DNA of 41,918 bases from Cryomorphaceae bacterium (GTDB lineage Bacteria; Bacteroidota; Bacteroidia; Flavobacteriales; Schleiferiaceae): positions 1 to 41,918 of the forward strand of contig SKIJ01000037.1 in assembly GCA_007116495.1 (NCBI GenBank). The letters run 5' to 3'. The position numbers were made by a program, and so were the translations under genes. This document shows positions 8,942 through 17,309 of the stretch, piece by piece. How positions within the stretch are numbered: position 1 is the stretch's first letter; every line of letters begins with the position of its first letter. The notes beneath the pieces are model-generated. The model saw only the letters and a list, made by a program, of their open reading frames with translations, was not told the DNA's origin and made no database searches.

Positions 8942-9890
8942 TTTTGTCGCCGTTCAATACCGATTCAACCCATGATTTGCCCCACTCACTTTTTTCCTGA
9001 TCGCTCCATAATTCGGGGTAGAAAATGCGCTTTTGAAATCGCGGTGGGAGGTATTTCTGCCAATTGGTTCCTCCGGTTGCGGCCACATCATCGGGTCGCC
9101 GAGCCAAGTAAGCAACGGCGGTTTTGTAGTGCTGAAGGGGCCAAGTAACATTTACGTTGAGGTCGAGTACGCGCAACGCGTCTATGAGTTTCTCGCGCAT
9201 CTCTTCGTCGCACGTGCAGCGCTTATATTGCTGCCAAATGTTGACGTCGTTGTAGCGATGGGCATCTTCGAGAAAGAGCTTGTTGTACTTCTCTTCAAAC
9301 TGCTTTAGCGTTAGTGTTTTTTCACCTGTATCTGCAATCGTAGCTCCATTACGCCAATAGATGTATGCCATTTTTTCTTCCGCACTTGCATTTTGCAAGC
9401 GCTCACGGTGCTCAGCATCTACGAGATTGATCAAATCGGTTGAGGCGATTTCAATTTGGCGATATTGGGCTGACTGAAAGCCACTGGCGGGAATTAAGGC
9501 CATTCGAAACTTGAGGAATTCCTCGCGCTTCATCCCCTTTTCCATTACGCCGAATGAGGTTGTAAGCGCGTTAAAATAGCGATTGATGCGCTCAATTTTT
9601 TCCAGTAATTCTTCGGCTTCAGGCGTTTCCCATGCATTGATCTGACGAATTTCGTGTAGCGCTAACTTAAAGTACAATTCCGTTATCTGATGATACATGA
9701 TAAAAATGGGCTCATCTGCAAAGTCGGTTCTTGGCTTTTGCAGACTGAGCAGGGTGTCAACCTCGATGTAATCCCAATAGGTGATGTAATTGGCATAGAG
9801 CAGTCCGTCGAGAAATGCTAATAGGTCTTGGCCGCTGGCGTCGTACTTTTCGGCCAGTAGTTTTATGCGGTGCTCAATTTCGCTATTCAT
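8934..9890 (-). CDS. kynA: Tryptophan 2,3-dioxygenase
   Basis: TDO opens the indole ring of L-tryptophan with O2, giving N-formylkynurenine, the first step of the kynurenine route. The 318-residue product contains the family block FIMYHQITELYFKLALHEI, whose His67 corresponds to the substrate-contacting distal His; the ASGFQSAQYRQIE block; a probable proximal heme ligand His254 in the LQHYKTA segment; and the ATGGTNWQKYL loop. Length is in the bacterial range. It is the first gene of a three-gene set (TDO, M23 peptidase, hydrolase) joined by 8-nt overlaps; no kynurenine formamidase or kynureninase is recognisable here, though the hydrolase might in principle serve as formamidase. Confidence 0.94.
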   Translation of the reverse strand: MNSEIEHRIKLLAEKYDASGQDLLAFLDGLLYANYITYWDYIEVDTLLSLQKPRTDFADEPIFIMYHQITELYFKLALHEIRQINAWETPEAEELLEKIERINRYFNALTTSFGVMEKGMKREEFLKFRMALIPASGFQSAQYRQIEIASTDLINLVDAEHRERLQNASAEEKMAYIYWRNGATIADTGEKTLTLKQFEEKYNKLFLEDAHRYNDVNIWQQYKRCTCDEEMREKLIDALRVLDLNVNVTWPLQHYKTAVAYLARRPDDVAATGGTNWQKYLPPRFQKRIFYPELWSDQEKSEWGKSWVESVLNGDKNE

Positions 9891-10030
9891 GTTAAAGACG
9901 TTGATGGTTGGTTACAGGTACGGTATTTCTATGAAAATACAGCGCCAATCTGATGGGGGCTAAATTACACGATGGACAACGATTGAAAAAAGGTTGCGTT
10001 TAACGGCAGGGTGTTACACAACTTTACGTT

Positions 10031-11572
10031 TTACAATGGAATGTTGCCGTGTTTTTTCTTTGGATTGTTGACCACTTTGTTTTCGAGCGAAGCAAACGCC
10101 TTGATGAGCACTTGCCTTGTTTCAGATGGCATAATCACGTCGTCTACGTATCCGCGTGCAGCAGCTCGGTAGGGGTTAGCAAAGAGATCGGCGTATTCGC
10201 GATCTTTTTCCGCTAAGGTCTCTGCGGGATTTTCCGAGTCGGCAATTTCTCTGCGGAAAATGATTTCGGCAGCACCTTTTGACCCCATTACCGCAATTTC
10301 TGCCGTAGGCCATGCAAAATTCAGGTCAGCACCGATGTGTTTGGAGTTCATCACGTCGTAGGCGCCTCCGTAAGCTTTACGCGTAATTACAGTAATGCGA
10401 GGAACGGTGGCTTCACTGAAGGCGTAAAGCAGTTTTGCACCGTTGGTAATGATGGCGTTCCATTCTTGGTCGGTGCCCGGTAAAAAGCCGGGAACATCTT
10501 CGAATACAAGGAGAGGGATGTTGAAAGCGTCGCAGAAACGAACAAAACGCGCACCCTTTTGCGACGCTTTTATATCGAGAACACCGGCGAGAAATCCCGG
10601 TTGATTAGCTACAATGCCAATGCTTTTGCCCGCAAGCCGGCCAAAGCCCACTACGATGTTTTCGGCAAAATCTTTATGTACTTCGAAGAACGTGTCTTGG
10701 TCGGTAATGGCGTTAATGACTTCCCTGATGTCGTAAGGTTGGTTGGCACTTTCCGGAATGATCCTGTCCAACGACGGCCTTTGTTCGTCGGCAGTGTCAT
10801 AAGGTAATGCGGGAGGTTCTTCTTCGCAGTTTTGAGGTACGTACGATAAAAGTTTGCGGATGCCTTCAATACAAGCGACCTCGTGTGGGTATGAAAAATG
10901 TGAAACACCGGACTTGTTGCTGTGAACCGACGCCCCGCCGAGATCTTCCGATGTGACTTCTTCGTGGGTAACGGTTTTTACAACGTTAGGACCAGTCACA
11001 AACATATACGAGGATTGTTCAACCATCATGATGAAATCGGTGAGGGCGGGAGAGTAAACGGCTCCTCCTGCACAGGGGCCCATTACAGCACTGATTTGCG
11101 GTATCACTCCTGATGCTTGGGTGTTGCGGTAAAAAATATCAGCGTAACCCCCGAGGGATACAACACCCTCCTGAATACGTGCCCCTCCGGAGTCGTTGAG
11201 ACCAATCACCGGCGCACCAACTTTCATGGCAAGATCCATTATTTTGCATATTTTTTCGGCGTGCGCTTCCGCCAACGACCCCCCCAAAACTGTGAAGTCC
11301 TGCGCAAAGACGTAAACCAATCGACCGTGAATGTTTCCGTAACCAGTTACCACACCGTCACCGTAAAAGACTTGCTTGTCAAGACCAAAATTTTTAGAAC
11401 GGTGTTTGACCAACATGCCCATTTCCGTGAATGTTCCCTTATCAAGCAGCATGTCTAAGCGCTCTCGAGCTGTCAGCTTCCCCTTTGCGTGCTGTGCTTC
11501 AATGCGTTTATCTCCTCCTCCTTTCAGTGCTTCAGACTTAATGTCGCTCAATTTTTTAAATGCATCGCTCAT
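10031..11572 (-). CDS. pccB: Acyl-CoA (propionyl-CoA type) carboxylase beta subunit
   Basis: This is the carboxyltransferase half of a biotin-dependent acyl-CoA carboxylase, most like propionyl-CoA carboxylase, which makes methylmalonyl-CoA. The 513-residue product has both crotonase-fold halves: the N half with NDSGGARIQEGV and GPCAGGAVYSPA, and the C half with GFLPGTDQEWNAIITNGAKL and RKAYGGAYDVMNSK. I place the start at the ATG ending at 11572 (MSDAFKKL), because the frame's longer upstream extension would run through the promoter element. The biotin-carrying alpha subunit is not in the window, so substrate specificity (propionyl versus acetyl or methylcrotonyl) is inferred from overall resemblance. 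Confidence 0.93.
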   Translation of the reverse strand: MSDAFKKLSDIKSEALKGGGDKRIEAQHAKGKLTARERLDMLLDKGTFTEMGMLVKHRSKNFGLDKQVFYGDGVVTGYGNIHGRLVYVFAQDFTVLGGSLAEAHAEKICKIMDLAMKVGAPVIGLNDSGGARIQEGVVSLGGYADIFYRNTQASGVIPQISAVMGPCAGGAVYSPALTDFIMMVEQSSYMFVTGPNVVKTVTHEEVTSEDLGGASVHSNKSGVSHFSYPHEVACIEGIRKLLSYVPQNCEEEPPALPYDTADEQRPSLDRIIPESANQPYDIREVINAITDQDTFFEVHKDFAENIVVGFGRLAGKSIGIVANQPGFLAGVLDIKASQKGARFVRFCDAFNIPLLVFEDVPGFLPGTDQEWNAIITNGAKLLYAFSEATVPRITVITRKAYGGAYDVMNSKHIGADLNFAWPTAEIAVMGSKGAAEIIFRREIADSENPAETLAEKDREYADLFANPYRAAARGYVDDVIMPSETRQVLIKAFASLENKVVNNPKKKHGNIPL

Positions 11573-11608
11573 ATAAATGATCTTTGTGTTAGATATTATT
11601 AGGGTTAG

Positions 11609-11616
11609 CAAATGTA
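11609..11616 (-). promoter_or_regulatory. Promoter -7 element for the carboxylase gene
   Basis: The minus strand reads TACATTTG, exact TAnnTTTG, 37 bases before the ATG at 11572. This position also argues against the longer upstream start. Confidence 0.6.
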
Positions 11617-11772
11617 CTTATAAAACCACTAATCATTAATATAAATCAGTTGCTCGATGAATCACATCGTTTACTCATTTGTTGTAATTGCCAATACCAA
11701 TTGGTTATAGTTTTGCGTTATATAATCGATTTGTGTATTTAAAACCATGGATCAATGCTTTTTTGTAATCGG

Positions 11773-11804
11773 AAAATGGCTCAATGTTAATTGAGCCATT
11801 TTTT
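11773..11804 (+). terminator. Orphan intrinsic terminator
   Basis: A 12-bp perfect stem (AAAATGGCTCAA, 11773-11784, with TTGAGCCATTTT, 11791-11802) closes a 6-nt loop and continues into a T-run to 11804. No annotated gene ends here on either strand, so it may end an unannotated short transcript. Confidence 0.75.
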
Positions 11805-11885
11805 AATTAGAGAGGTAGAAACATCGTTAACTCAAATTGAATGGTCGAACAATCATTAAGAGGTAAATAGCGCATTAATGTATTT

Positions 11886-11893
11886 TACCTTTG
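11886..11893 (+). promoter_or_regulatory. Promoter -7 element for the T9SS type B protein
   Basis: TACCTTTG is an exact TAnnTTTG match about 105 bases before the ATG at 11998, predicting a leader near 98 nt. No -33 TTG at the expected spacing was found. Confidence 0.45.
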
Positions 11894-11997
11894 TTGGCGT
11901 AAGGGGATAGGCGTTTGTTCTTTATTCTTTTACATTGTACTTTTACCGCTCTAATGAATGTTACTGTAGTGTACACATCATTTTAAACCAAAATGCC

Positions 11998-14346
11998 ATG
12001 AAACGATTTTTTCATTTTGTAATTATTGCAACCTTAGCAATATTCATTACGCCCAAAGCTGAAGCTGCTCACCTTATTGGTGGTGAGTTAACCTACAAAT
12101 ACATTGGTGATTCCACCAATATCCCCCACCACTATCAAGTGTTTTTGACGTTGCACCGTACAACGCGATATACGACATTCTCCAATGTGATGGGCCCCAA
12201 TGTTTGTGTGACGTCTTCTTGTCACCCCAACCAAAACGTCAACCTTTCGGTTGTGCCCGGTACACCCTCCAATGGCCAGCCGGTACCAGATCAAACGGAG
12301 TGTATCAATTCAAACGACCCCAACTTTACCGAAGTTATTGAACATTTTCTAACCGGCACGGTCATTTTGAACGGAACGTGCTCTGATTATAAGTTTTCAT
12401 ATGCTTTCCTCTGCTGCCGAGTAGGTTGGAACAACATTAATAATTATACTGGTGCTACCGGTGGTGGTAGTACAAATTACCTTGAAGCAAGACTTAACAA
12501 TACCGTAGGTGAAAACACATCACCTCAGTTTTTAGCTCCTCCGGCTAAATCCTTTTGTACCAATAACTTTTTTAACTGGTCACAAGCGGTTGTAGAACCG
12601 GATAATGATTCTTTGGAATACGACTTTGGTGTGGCGATGAACGGACCATCTTGTGGCCCAGGTGTACAAGCGAATTTTACAGCACCATACTCACGAACCA
12701 ACCCCATACCTACGCTAAACCCAATTTTTATCAACCAGCAGTTTGGTATATTTGAGTTTGAGACAACGGGTATAGGAGGTAATTTTATTGTAGTGGTTGA
12801 TGTCATTGAATATCGATTGCATCCCACGGGTGGTTTCTTTTACGAGGTAGGTCAAGTCATGCGGGAAATGTTTATTAACATCGTGAGTAATTGTTTGCCC
12901 ATCGTGCAAGATGGCCCTCAATTTGATGCCAATATTCCCGGACAGTACTTTGAAGATTTTCCAACGGATGTACTGGACATTATTGGGCGTGACTACAACA
13001 TACCAAACTCAGACTCCGTTGCTAACGCGAATTCTCCTACTGGCTGGGTTGTTGAAGACTGGCCTGTGATTGAGTACCAGTGTTTTGATAGTGTTATTAC
13101 GCTTCAGTTTTCTATGAACATTCAGTGCCCAACCATCAGCGACGATGCTTCTGAGTTCAGAATGGTTGCTCGTGACTGTACTTTGGTTCCCATTGTAGGG
13201 GTTGACCCGCAATGTAATGCTGCTCTCGAAACGCAAACCATTAACCTTATTCTCAATGAGCCTTTAGCGGAAGAAGGTGATTACTATCTATACATCAAAG
13301 AGGGAACCGATGGGAATACATTGCTCAATGCTTGTGGGTTCCCCATGCCGGAATACTCATCGTTGGTGATTCGTGTTGTGGATTGCCCAGATCCTGAATA
13401 CGATATCAAAAACGTATCGGTGGTAAACGACGACCATATACGTATTTTCTGGGAGCCCGATCCAACAACCTTCCCAGTTAGTGCTATATCGGGTTGGTAT
13501 TTCTTTCGCTCGGATGATGCCGGAGCAACCTTTAATCGCGTTGGATCGGTAACTACCAATGCCGGTAGTCGTACAGATTGGATTGACTACGGTGTCGACA
13601 ACGACGACGTAAATTCGCAGACATATCGCTACCAGTTACAAATGGCTGTGGGTAACACCTTCTTTTTCATGACGCGAGACATTACCAGCATTCTCTTGGA
13701 AGAAGGTGATGATTTCCTCAGAGGAAGCAATACTTGGAACCTTCGTTGGAACGACTACGATGGCTGGGTAGCTCCGGAGTACCACGTTATGATTTTCGAC
13801 CGTGACTCAAACCCAACATGGGTGCAGCTCAATCAGGTTGATAACCCAACAACATCGTCGACATTCGATATGCAGCATGCGTTCTTGGAAGATCGTCGTG
13901 GAAGTGTGTTTGGTCTTAGAGTTGATGCCCACGACAACAATCCATCATCCTCAACAACCTATATATCCGAATCCAACGTAATATATTTTGAGATTCCTGA
14001 AGTTGATCCACCAGATCCCCCACTTCCTGATGTGGAGGTTGATGAACTCAATATTCCGAATGTGTTTACACCAAACGGTGATGGTGACAACGATGTATTT
14101 ATAATTAAAGGTGTGCAACGATTCCGTACAGCAGAAGTAACCATTACCAATCGTTGGGGTAATGTGGTCTTCCAAAGCGACAATTTCCAAAATACCGACG
14201 GCTGGGATGGACGCGATAAGCGCTCCGGACAAATGGTATCAGACGGAACGTATTACTACATCATCAACCTTCGTGAAAGTAACGACGGTCAACCGGATAT
14301 AGAAGAAACTGGTTCTTTGACCATCTTTGGTGCCGGTACCAGATAA
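11998..14346 (+). CDS. Secreted AHLIGGE-type protein with T9SS type B (CHU_C) sorting domain
   Basis: A 782-residue extracellular protein. The start is placed at MKRFFHF, giving a clean signal peptide ending AEAA and a mature protein that opens AHLIGGELTYKYIG, a hallmark opening of large gliding-associated proteins in Bacteroidota. The middle is cysteine-containing and beta-rich; a fibronectin-III-like stretch covers about residues 460-560. Residues from about 684 to the end (NIPNVFTPNGDGDNDVF onward, with NRWGNVVF and DGTYYYIINL) form the CHU_C gliding-motility-associated C-terminal domain, used as a T9SS type B signal. It is therefore exported by T9SS and placed on or outside the cell. It stands alone, with its own promoter and terminator. 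Binding target unknown. Confidence 0.92.
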   Translation: MKRFFHFVIIATLAIFITPKAEAAHLIGGELTYKYIGDSTNIPHHYQVFLTLHRTTRYTTFSNVMGPNVCVTSSCHPNQNVNLSVVPGTPSNGQPVPDQTECINSNDPNFTEVIEHFLTGTVILNGTCSDYKFSYAFLCCRVGWNNINNYTGATGGGSTNYLEARLNNTVGENTSPQFLAPPAKSFCTNNFFNWSQAVVEPDNDSLEYDFGVAMNGPSCGPGVQANFTAPYSRTNPIPTLNPIFINQQFGIFEFETTGIGGNFIVVVDVIEYRLHPTGGFFYEVGQVMREMFINIVSNCLPIVQDGPQFDANIPGQYFEDFPTDVLDIIGRDYNIPNSDSVANANSPTGWVVEDWPVIEYQCFDSVITLQFSMNIQCPTISDDASEFRMVARDCTLVPIVGVDPQCNAALETQTINLILNEPLAEEGDYYLYIKEGTDGNTLLNACGFPMPEYSSLVIRVVDCPDPEYDIKNVSVVNDDHIRIFWEPDPTTFPVSAISGWYFFRSDDAGATFNRVGSVTTNAGSRTDWIDYGVDNDDVNSQTYRYQLQMAVGNTFFFMTRDITSILLEEGDDFLRGSNTWNLRWNDYDGWVAPEYHVMIFDRDSNPTWVQLNQVDNPTTSSTFDMQHAFLEDRRGSVFGLRVDAHDNNPSSSTTYISESNVIYFEIPEVDPPDPPLPDVEVDELNIPNVFTPNGDGDNDVFIIKGVQRFRTAEVTITNRWGNVVFQSDNFQNTDGWDGRDKRSGQMVSDGTYYYIINLRESNDGQPDIEETGSLTIFGAGTR

Positions 14347-14364
14347 TAGGTGAAACCAACACAT

Positions 14365-14397
14365 AAAAAAACCCGAGCAAATGGCTCGGGTTTTTTT
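14365..14397 (+). terminator. Intrinsic terminator after the T9SS type B protein
   Basis: A 14-bp stem (A-run plus ACCCGAGC, 14365-14378, pairs with GCTCGGGT plus T-run, 14384-14397) with a 5-nt loop. It lies 19 bases after the stop at 14346. Because of the symmetric A and T runs it may also serve lepA, whose stop is at 14476 on the other strand. Confidence 0.92.
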
Positions 14398-14475
14398 GTT
14401 TATCGAAATCTTTATATTCACCCAGTTGAAAGTAAAGTAAAAATTGTGTTTTCGTTGTCTTGAAAACCAAACGGA

Positions 14476-16272
14476 TTAATCATTCAAACGCAAAACAGCC
14501 ATAAATGCTTGTTGGGGTATCTCAACATTGCCCACTTGTTTCATGCGTTTTTTACCGGCCTTTTGCTTCTCTAGCAGTTTTCGTTTACGGCTGATGTCAC
14601 CGCCATAACACTTAGCAGTAACGTCTTTACGAAGTGCGCTCACGGTTTCGCGCGCGATGATTTTTGCTCCAATGGCCGCTTGAATGGCAATGACAAATTG
14701 TTGTCGTGGGATGAGCTCTTTGAGCTTAATACACATTTTCTTTCCAATGTCATAAGCATTGCTGCGATGGATGAGCGCAGATAGTGCATCTACGGGGTCA
14801 CCGTTTATGAGCACGTCAACTTTCACTAAATCCGAATCCTGATAGTCGATGGGTTGATAGTCAAACGAAGCGTAACCACGCGATATGGTTTTTAGACGAT
14901 CGTAGAAATCGAAAACGATTTCGGATAGGGGCATATCAAATGTCAATTCAACACGATCGGAGGTGAGGTAAACTTGGTTTTTCAGGATGCCTCTTTTTTC
15001 GATCGATAGGTTCATAACCGGGCCAACGTAATCGGCTTTGGTGATGATTTGTGCGCGTATAAATGGTTCTTGGATTCGGTCTAACCTCGACGGATCAGGA
15101 AAGTCTGTAGGATTGTTTACCGGCACCATGGTGTCGGGGTCACTGCTGAGAAATGCACGGTACGATACGTTAGGGACGGTAGTAATCACCGTCATGTCGA
15201 ATTCTCGATCCAGTCGTTCTTGAATGATTTCCATGTGCAACATACCGAGGAAACCACAGCGAAAACCAAATCCCAACGCCGCAGATGATTCGGGTTCAAA
15301 TATGAGGGAAGCGTCGTTGAGTTGCAGTTTTTCCAACGAGTTGCGAAGTTCTTCAAAATCTTCGGTTTCTACGGGATAAATACCGGCAAAAACCATGGGC
15401 TTCACGTCTTCAAATCCTGCAATGGGTGCGTCAGCCGGGCGATCGACATTGGTAATGGTATCTCCAACTTTAACTTCTTTGGCCTCTTTGATGCCGGAAA
15501 TGATATAGCCTACATCACCGGCGGAAATTTCACCTTTGGGCTCTTGTTTTAGTTTAAGGGCACCAATTTCGTCGGCATCGTACTGTTTGCCGGTGTTCAT
15601 GAACTTGACGCGATCGCCCTTGCGCATACGTCCGTTTTTGACCTTGAAATAGGCTTCAATTCCCCGAAAGGGATTATAAACGCTATCGAAAATAAGAGCC
15701 TGCAATGGTGCGTCAGGGTCGCCAACCGGAGCGGGTACGCGTTCTACAATTGCACGCAATATATCGGGTACTCCTATGCCGGTTTTTCCACTTGCGGGAA
15801 TAACGTCTTCCGGAGCACACCCCAATAAGTCTACAATTTGGTCGGTTACCTCTTCAGGACTGGCACCCGGTAAGTCAATTTTATTGAGAACGGGTATGAT
15901 TTCTAAGTCATGCTCTAAGGCTAGGTACAAGTTAGAAATGGTTTGTGCCTGAATGCCTTGAGCAGCATCTACAATTAATAATGCGCCTTCACAGGCAGCG
16001 ATGGAACGACTCACTTCATAAGAAAAGTCGACGTGTCCTGGTGTGTCAATTAAATTGAGCACATAGGTTTCTCCGTCTTGCACGTAATTCATCTGGATGG
16101 CGTGACTCTTAATGGTGATGCCACGTTCGCGCTCCAAATCCATGTTGTCGAGCAGCTGATCCATTTTCTCACGTTCATTGACGCTTTGTGTTTCGTCGAG
16201 TAATCGATCGGCAAGCGTGCTTTTTCCGTGATCGATATGGGCTATGATGCAAAAATTGCGAATGTTCTTCAT
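14476..16272 (-). CDS. lepA: Elongation factor 4 (LepA), ribosomal GTPase
   Basis: LepA binds translating or assembling ribosomes and hydrolyses GTP. The 598-residue product shows the G1 loop AHIDHGKST, the G2/G3 region ending DTPGHVD, and NKID for base recognition, followed by EF-G-like domains II, III and V and the LepA-specific C-terminal domain with [19 protein letters not shown] chose the ATG at 16272 (MKNIRNF); the frame is open for 38 more codons upstream, but those cross the promoter element and have no family support. Length is standard. It is divergent from the PfkB kinase gene. Confidence 0.97.
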   Translation of the reverse strand: MKNIRNFCIIAHIDHGKSTLADRLLDETQSVNEREKMDQLLDNMDLERERGITIKSHAIQMNYVQDGETYVLNLIDTPGHVDFSYEVSRSIAACEGALLIVDAAQGIQAQTISNLYLALEHDLEIIPVLNKIDLPGASPEEVTDQIVDLLGCAPEDVIPASGKTGIGVPDILRAIVERVPAPVGDPDAPLQALIFDSVYNPFRGIEAYFKVKNGRMRKGDRVKFMNTGKQYDADEIGALKLKQEPKGEISAGDVGYIISGIKEAKEVKVGDTITNVDRPADAPIAGFEDVKPMVFAGIYPVETEDFEELRNSLEKLQLNDASLIFEPESSAALGFGFRCGFLGMLHMEIIQERLDREFDMTVITTVPNVSYRAFLSSDPDTMVPVNNPTDFPDPSRLDRIQEPFIRAQIITKADYVGPVMNLSIEKRGILKNQVYLTSDRVELTFDMPLSEIVFDFYDRLKTISRGYASFDYQPIDYQDSDLVKVDVLINGDPVDALSALIHRSNAYDIGKKMCIKLKELIPRQQFVIAIQAAIGAKIIARETVSALRKDVTAKCYGGDISRKRKLLEKQKAGKKRMKQVGNVEIPQQAFMAVLRLND

Positions 16273-16290
16273 GGGGTCGTTTCTAAGGTG

Positions 16291-16298
16291 CAAAAATA
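16291..16298 (-). promoter_or_regulatory. Promoter -7 element for lepA
   Basis: The minus strand reads TATTTTTG, an exact TAnnTTTG match 19 bases before the lepA ATG. The implied leader is short, about 13 nt. The location supports the start at 16272. Confidence 0.5.
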
Positions 16299-16373
16299 CT
16301 CTACACGGTCGGGTATAAATTGTTCTCAACAACAAAAATTCCAACTCATGTAAACGCTTTGACGCACAGGCAA

Positions 16374-16381
16374 TACCTTTG
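16374..16381 (+). promoter_or_regulatory. Promoter -7 element for the PfkB-family kinase
   Basis: TACCTTTG, exact TAnnTTTG, lies 17 bases before the ATG at 16398, predicting a leader of about 10 nt. It faces away from the lepA element in the same 125-base gap. Confidence 0.5.
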
Positions 16382-16397
16382 CGCAAAATTTTTATTT

Positions 16398-17306
16398 ATG
16401 CAAGTACTCATCGTAGGCACAGTCGCATTTGACGCTATTGAAACACCATACGGAAAAACCGATAAAATCATTGGAGGTGCCGCAACCTATATAGGACTTT
16501 CTGCCTCGGCATTATTGGAAAAAACCAAGTTGGTTTCCGTGGTCGGAGATGATTTTCCACAGGAAACCATCGACTTGATGACCGCTAAGGGGATGGATGT
16601 TGAAGGTTTGCAAATTCGAAAAGGAGAGAAGACGTTCTTTTGGTCCGGTAAATATCACCGAGACATGAATTCGCGCGATACCCTCGATACGCAGTTGAAT
16701 GTACTTGCCGATTTCGACCCCATCGTTCCTGAATCCTCTAAAAATGCCGATGTATTGATGTTGGGTAACCTGATGCCTTCGGTGCAACAAAGGGTTTTGG
16801 ATCAAATGAACCAACGTCCCAAGTTGGTGGTATTAGACACGATGAACTTTTGGATGGACAACTTTATGGATGACCTCACCGAAGCGCTAAAGAGTGTTGA
16901 CGTTTTGACCATCAACGATGAGGAGGCTCGTCAGCTTTCCGGTGAATATTCACTGGTGAAAGCGGCACATAAAATCCTTGAGATGGGGCCGTCTTACCTC
17001 ATCATTAAAAAAGGCGAACACGGCGCTATGTTGTTCGACCGCGACAATATTTTCTTTGCACCGGCATTTCCTCTAGCCGATGTGTTGGATCCAACCGGAG
17101 CCGGCGATTCCTTCGCGGGTGGATTTGTGAGTTACCTTGCCAAACACGGTGAAATTTCTTGGCCTGCCATGAAACGCGCTGTTGCGCACGCTACGGTGAT
17201 GGCCTCATTTTGTGTGGAAAAGTTTGGTATCGAGCGCTTATTGGAAATCACTCCTGCCGAAATGGAAGAGCGCAAGTTGGCATTGGCCGAACTCACGCGA
17301 ATGTAG
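16398..17306 (+). CDS. PfkB-family (ribokinase-like) carbohydrate or nucleoside kinase
   Basis: A 302-residue cytoplasmic kinase that should phosphorylate a sugar or nucleoside with ATP. The N terminus has the substrate-side GGAATYIGLSA motif (GG dipeptide near 31), and the C-terminal half carries PfkB signature 2, DPTGAGDSFAGGF, with the catalytic Asp of GAGD near residue 238. The start at MQVLIVG is chosen over the upstream in-frame ATG because a promoter element lies between them. It is divergent from lepA, and its stop is only 3 bases from the stop of the convergent LPP20-like gene. The substrate cannot be assigned from sequence. Confidence 0.9.
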   Translation: MQVLIVGTVAFDAIETPYGKTDKIIGGAATYIGLSASALLEKTKLVSVVGDDFPQETIDLMTAKGMDVEGLQIRKGEKTFFWSGKYHRDMNSRDTLDTQLNVLADFDPIVPESSKNADVLMLGNLMPSVQQRVLDQMNQRPKLVVLDTMNFWMDNFMDDLTEALKSVDVLTINDEEARQLSGEYSLVKAAHKILEMGPSYLIIKKGEHGAMLFDRDNIFFAPAFPLADVLDPTGAGDSFAGGFVSYLAKHGEISWPAMKRAVAHATVMASFCVEKFGIERLLEITPAEMEERKLALAELTRM

Positions 17307-17309
17307 TAG

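Larger units (their letters stand above)
11573..11997. other. 425-base intergenic region with promoters and an orphan terminator
   Basis: The gap separates the divergently transcribed carboxylase and secreted-protein genes. It contains the carboxylase -7 element (11609-11616), a complete hairpin terminator (11773-11802) not placed after any gene, and a -7 element for the secreted protein (11886-11893). I see no credible protein gene; a 15-codon frame at 11747-11794 runs into the hairpin. A small RNA ending at the hairpin is possible. Confidence 0.6.

Noticed and set aside
11747-11794. 15-codon frame ending inside the orphan hairpin, like a leader peptide
   Set aside because: No run of one regulatory amino acid, and the next gene starts 200 bases later behind its own promoter; kept only as a remark in the small-RNA finding.
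16273-16386. N-terminal extension of lepA by 38 codons
   Set aside because: Standard LepA begins at MKNIRNF; the extension crosses an exact -7 promoter element.
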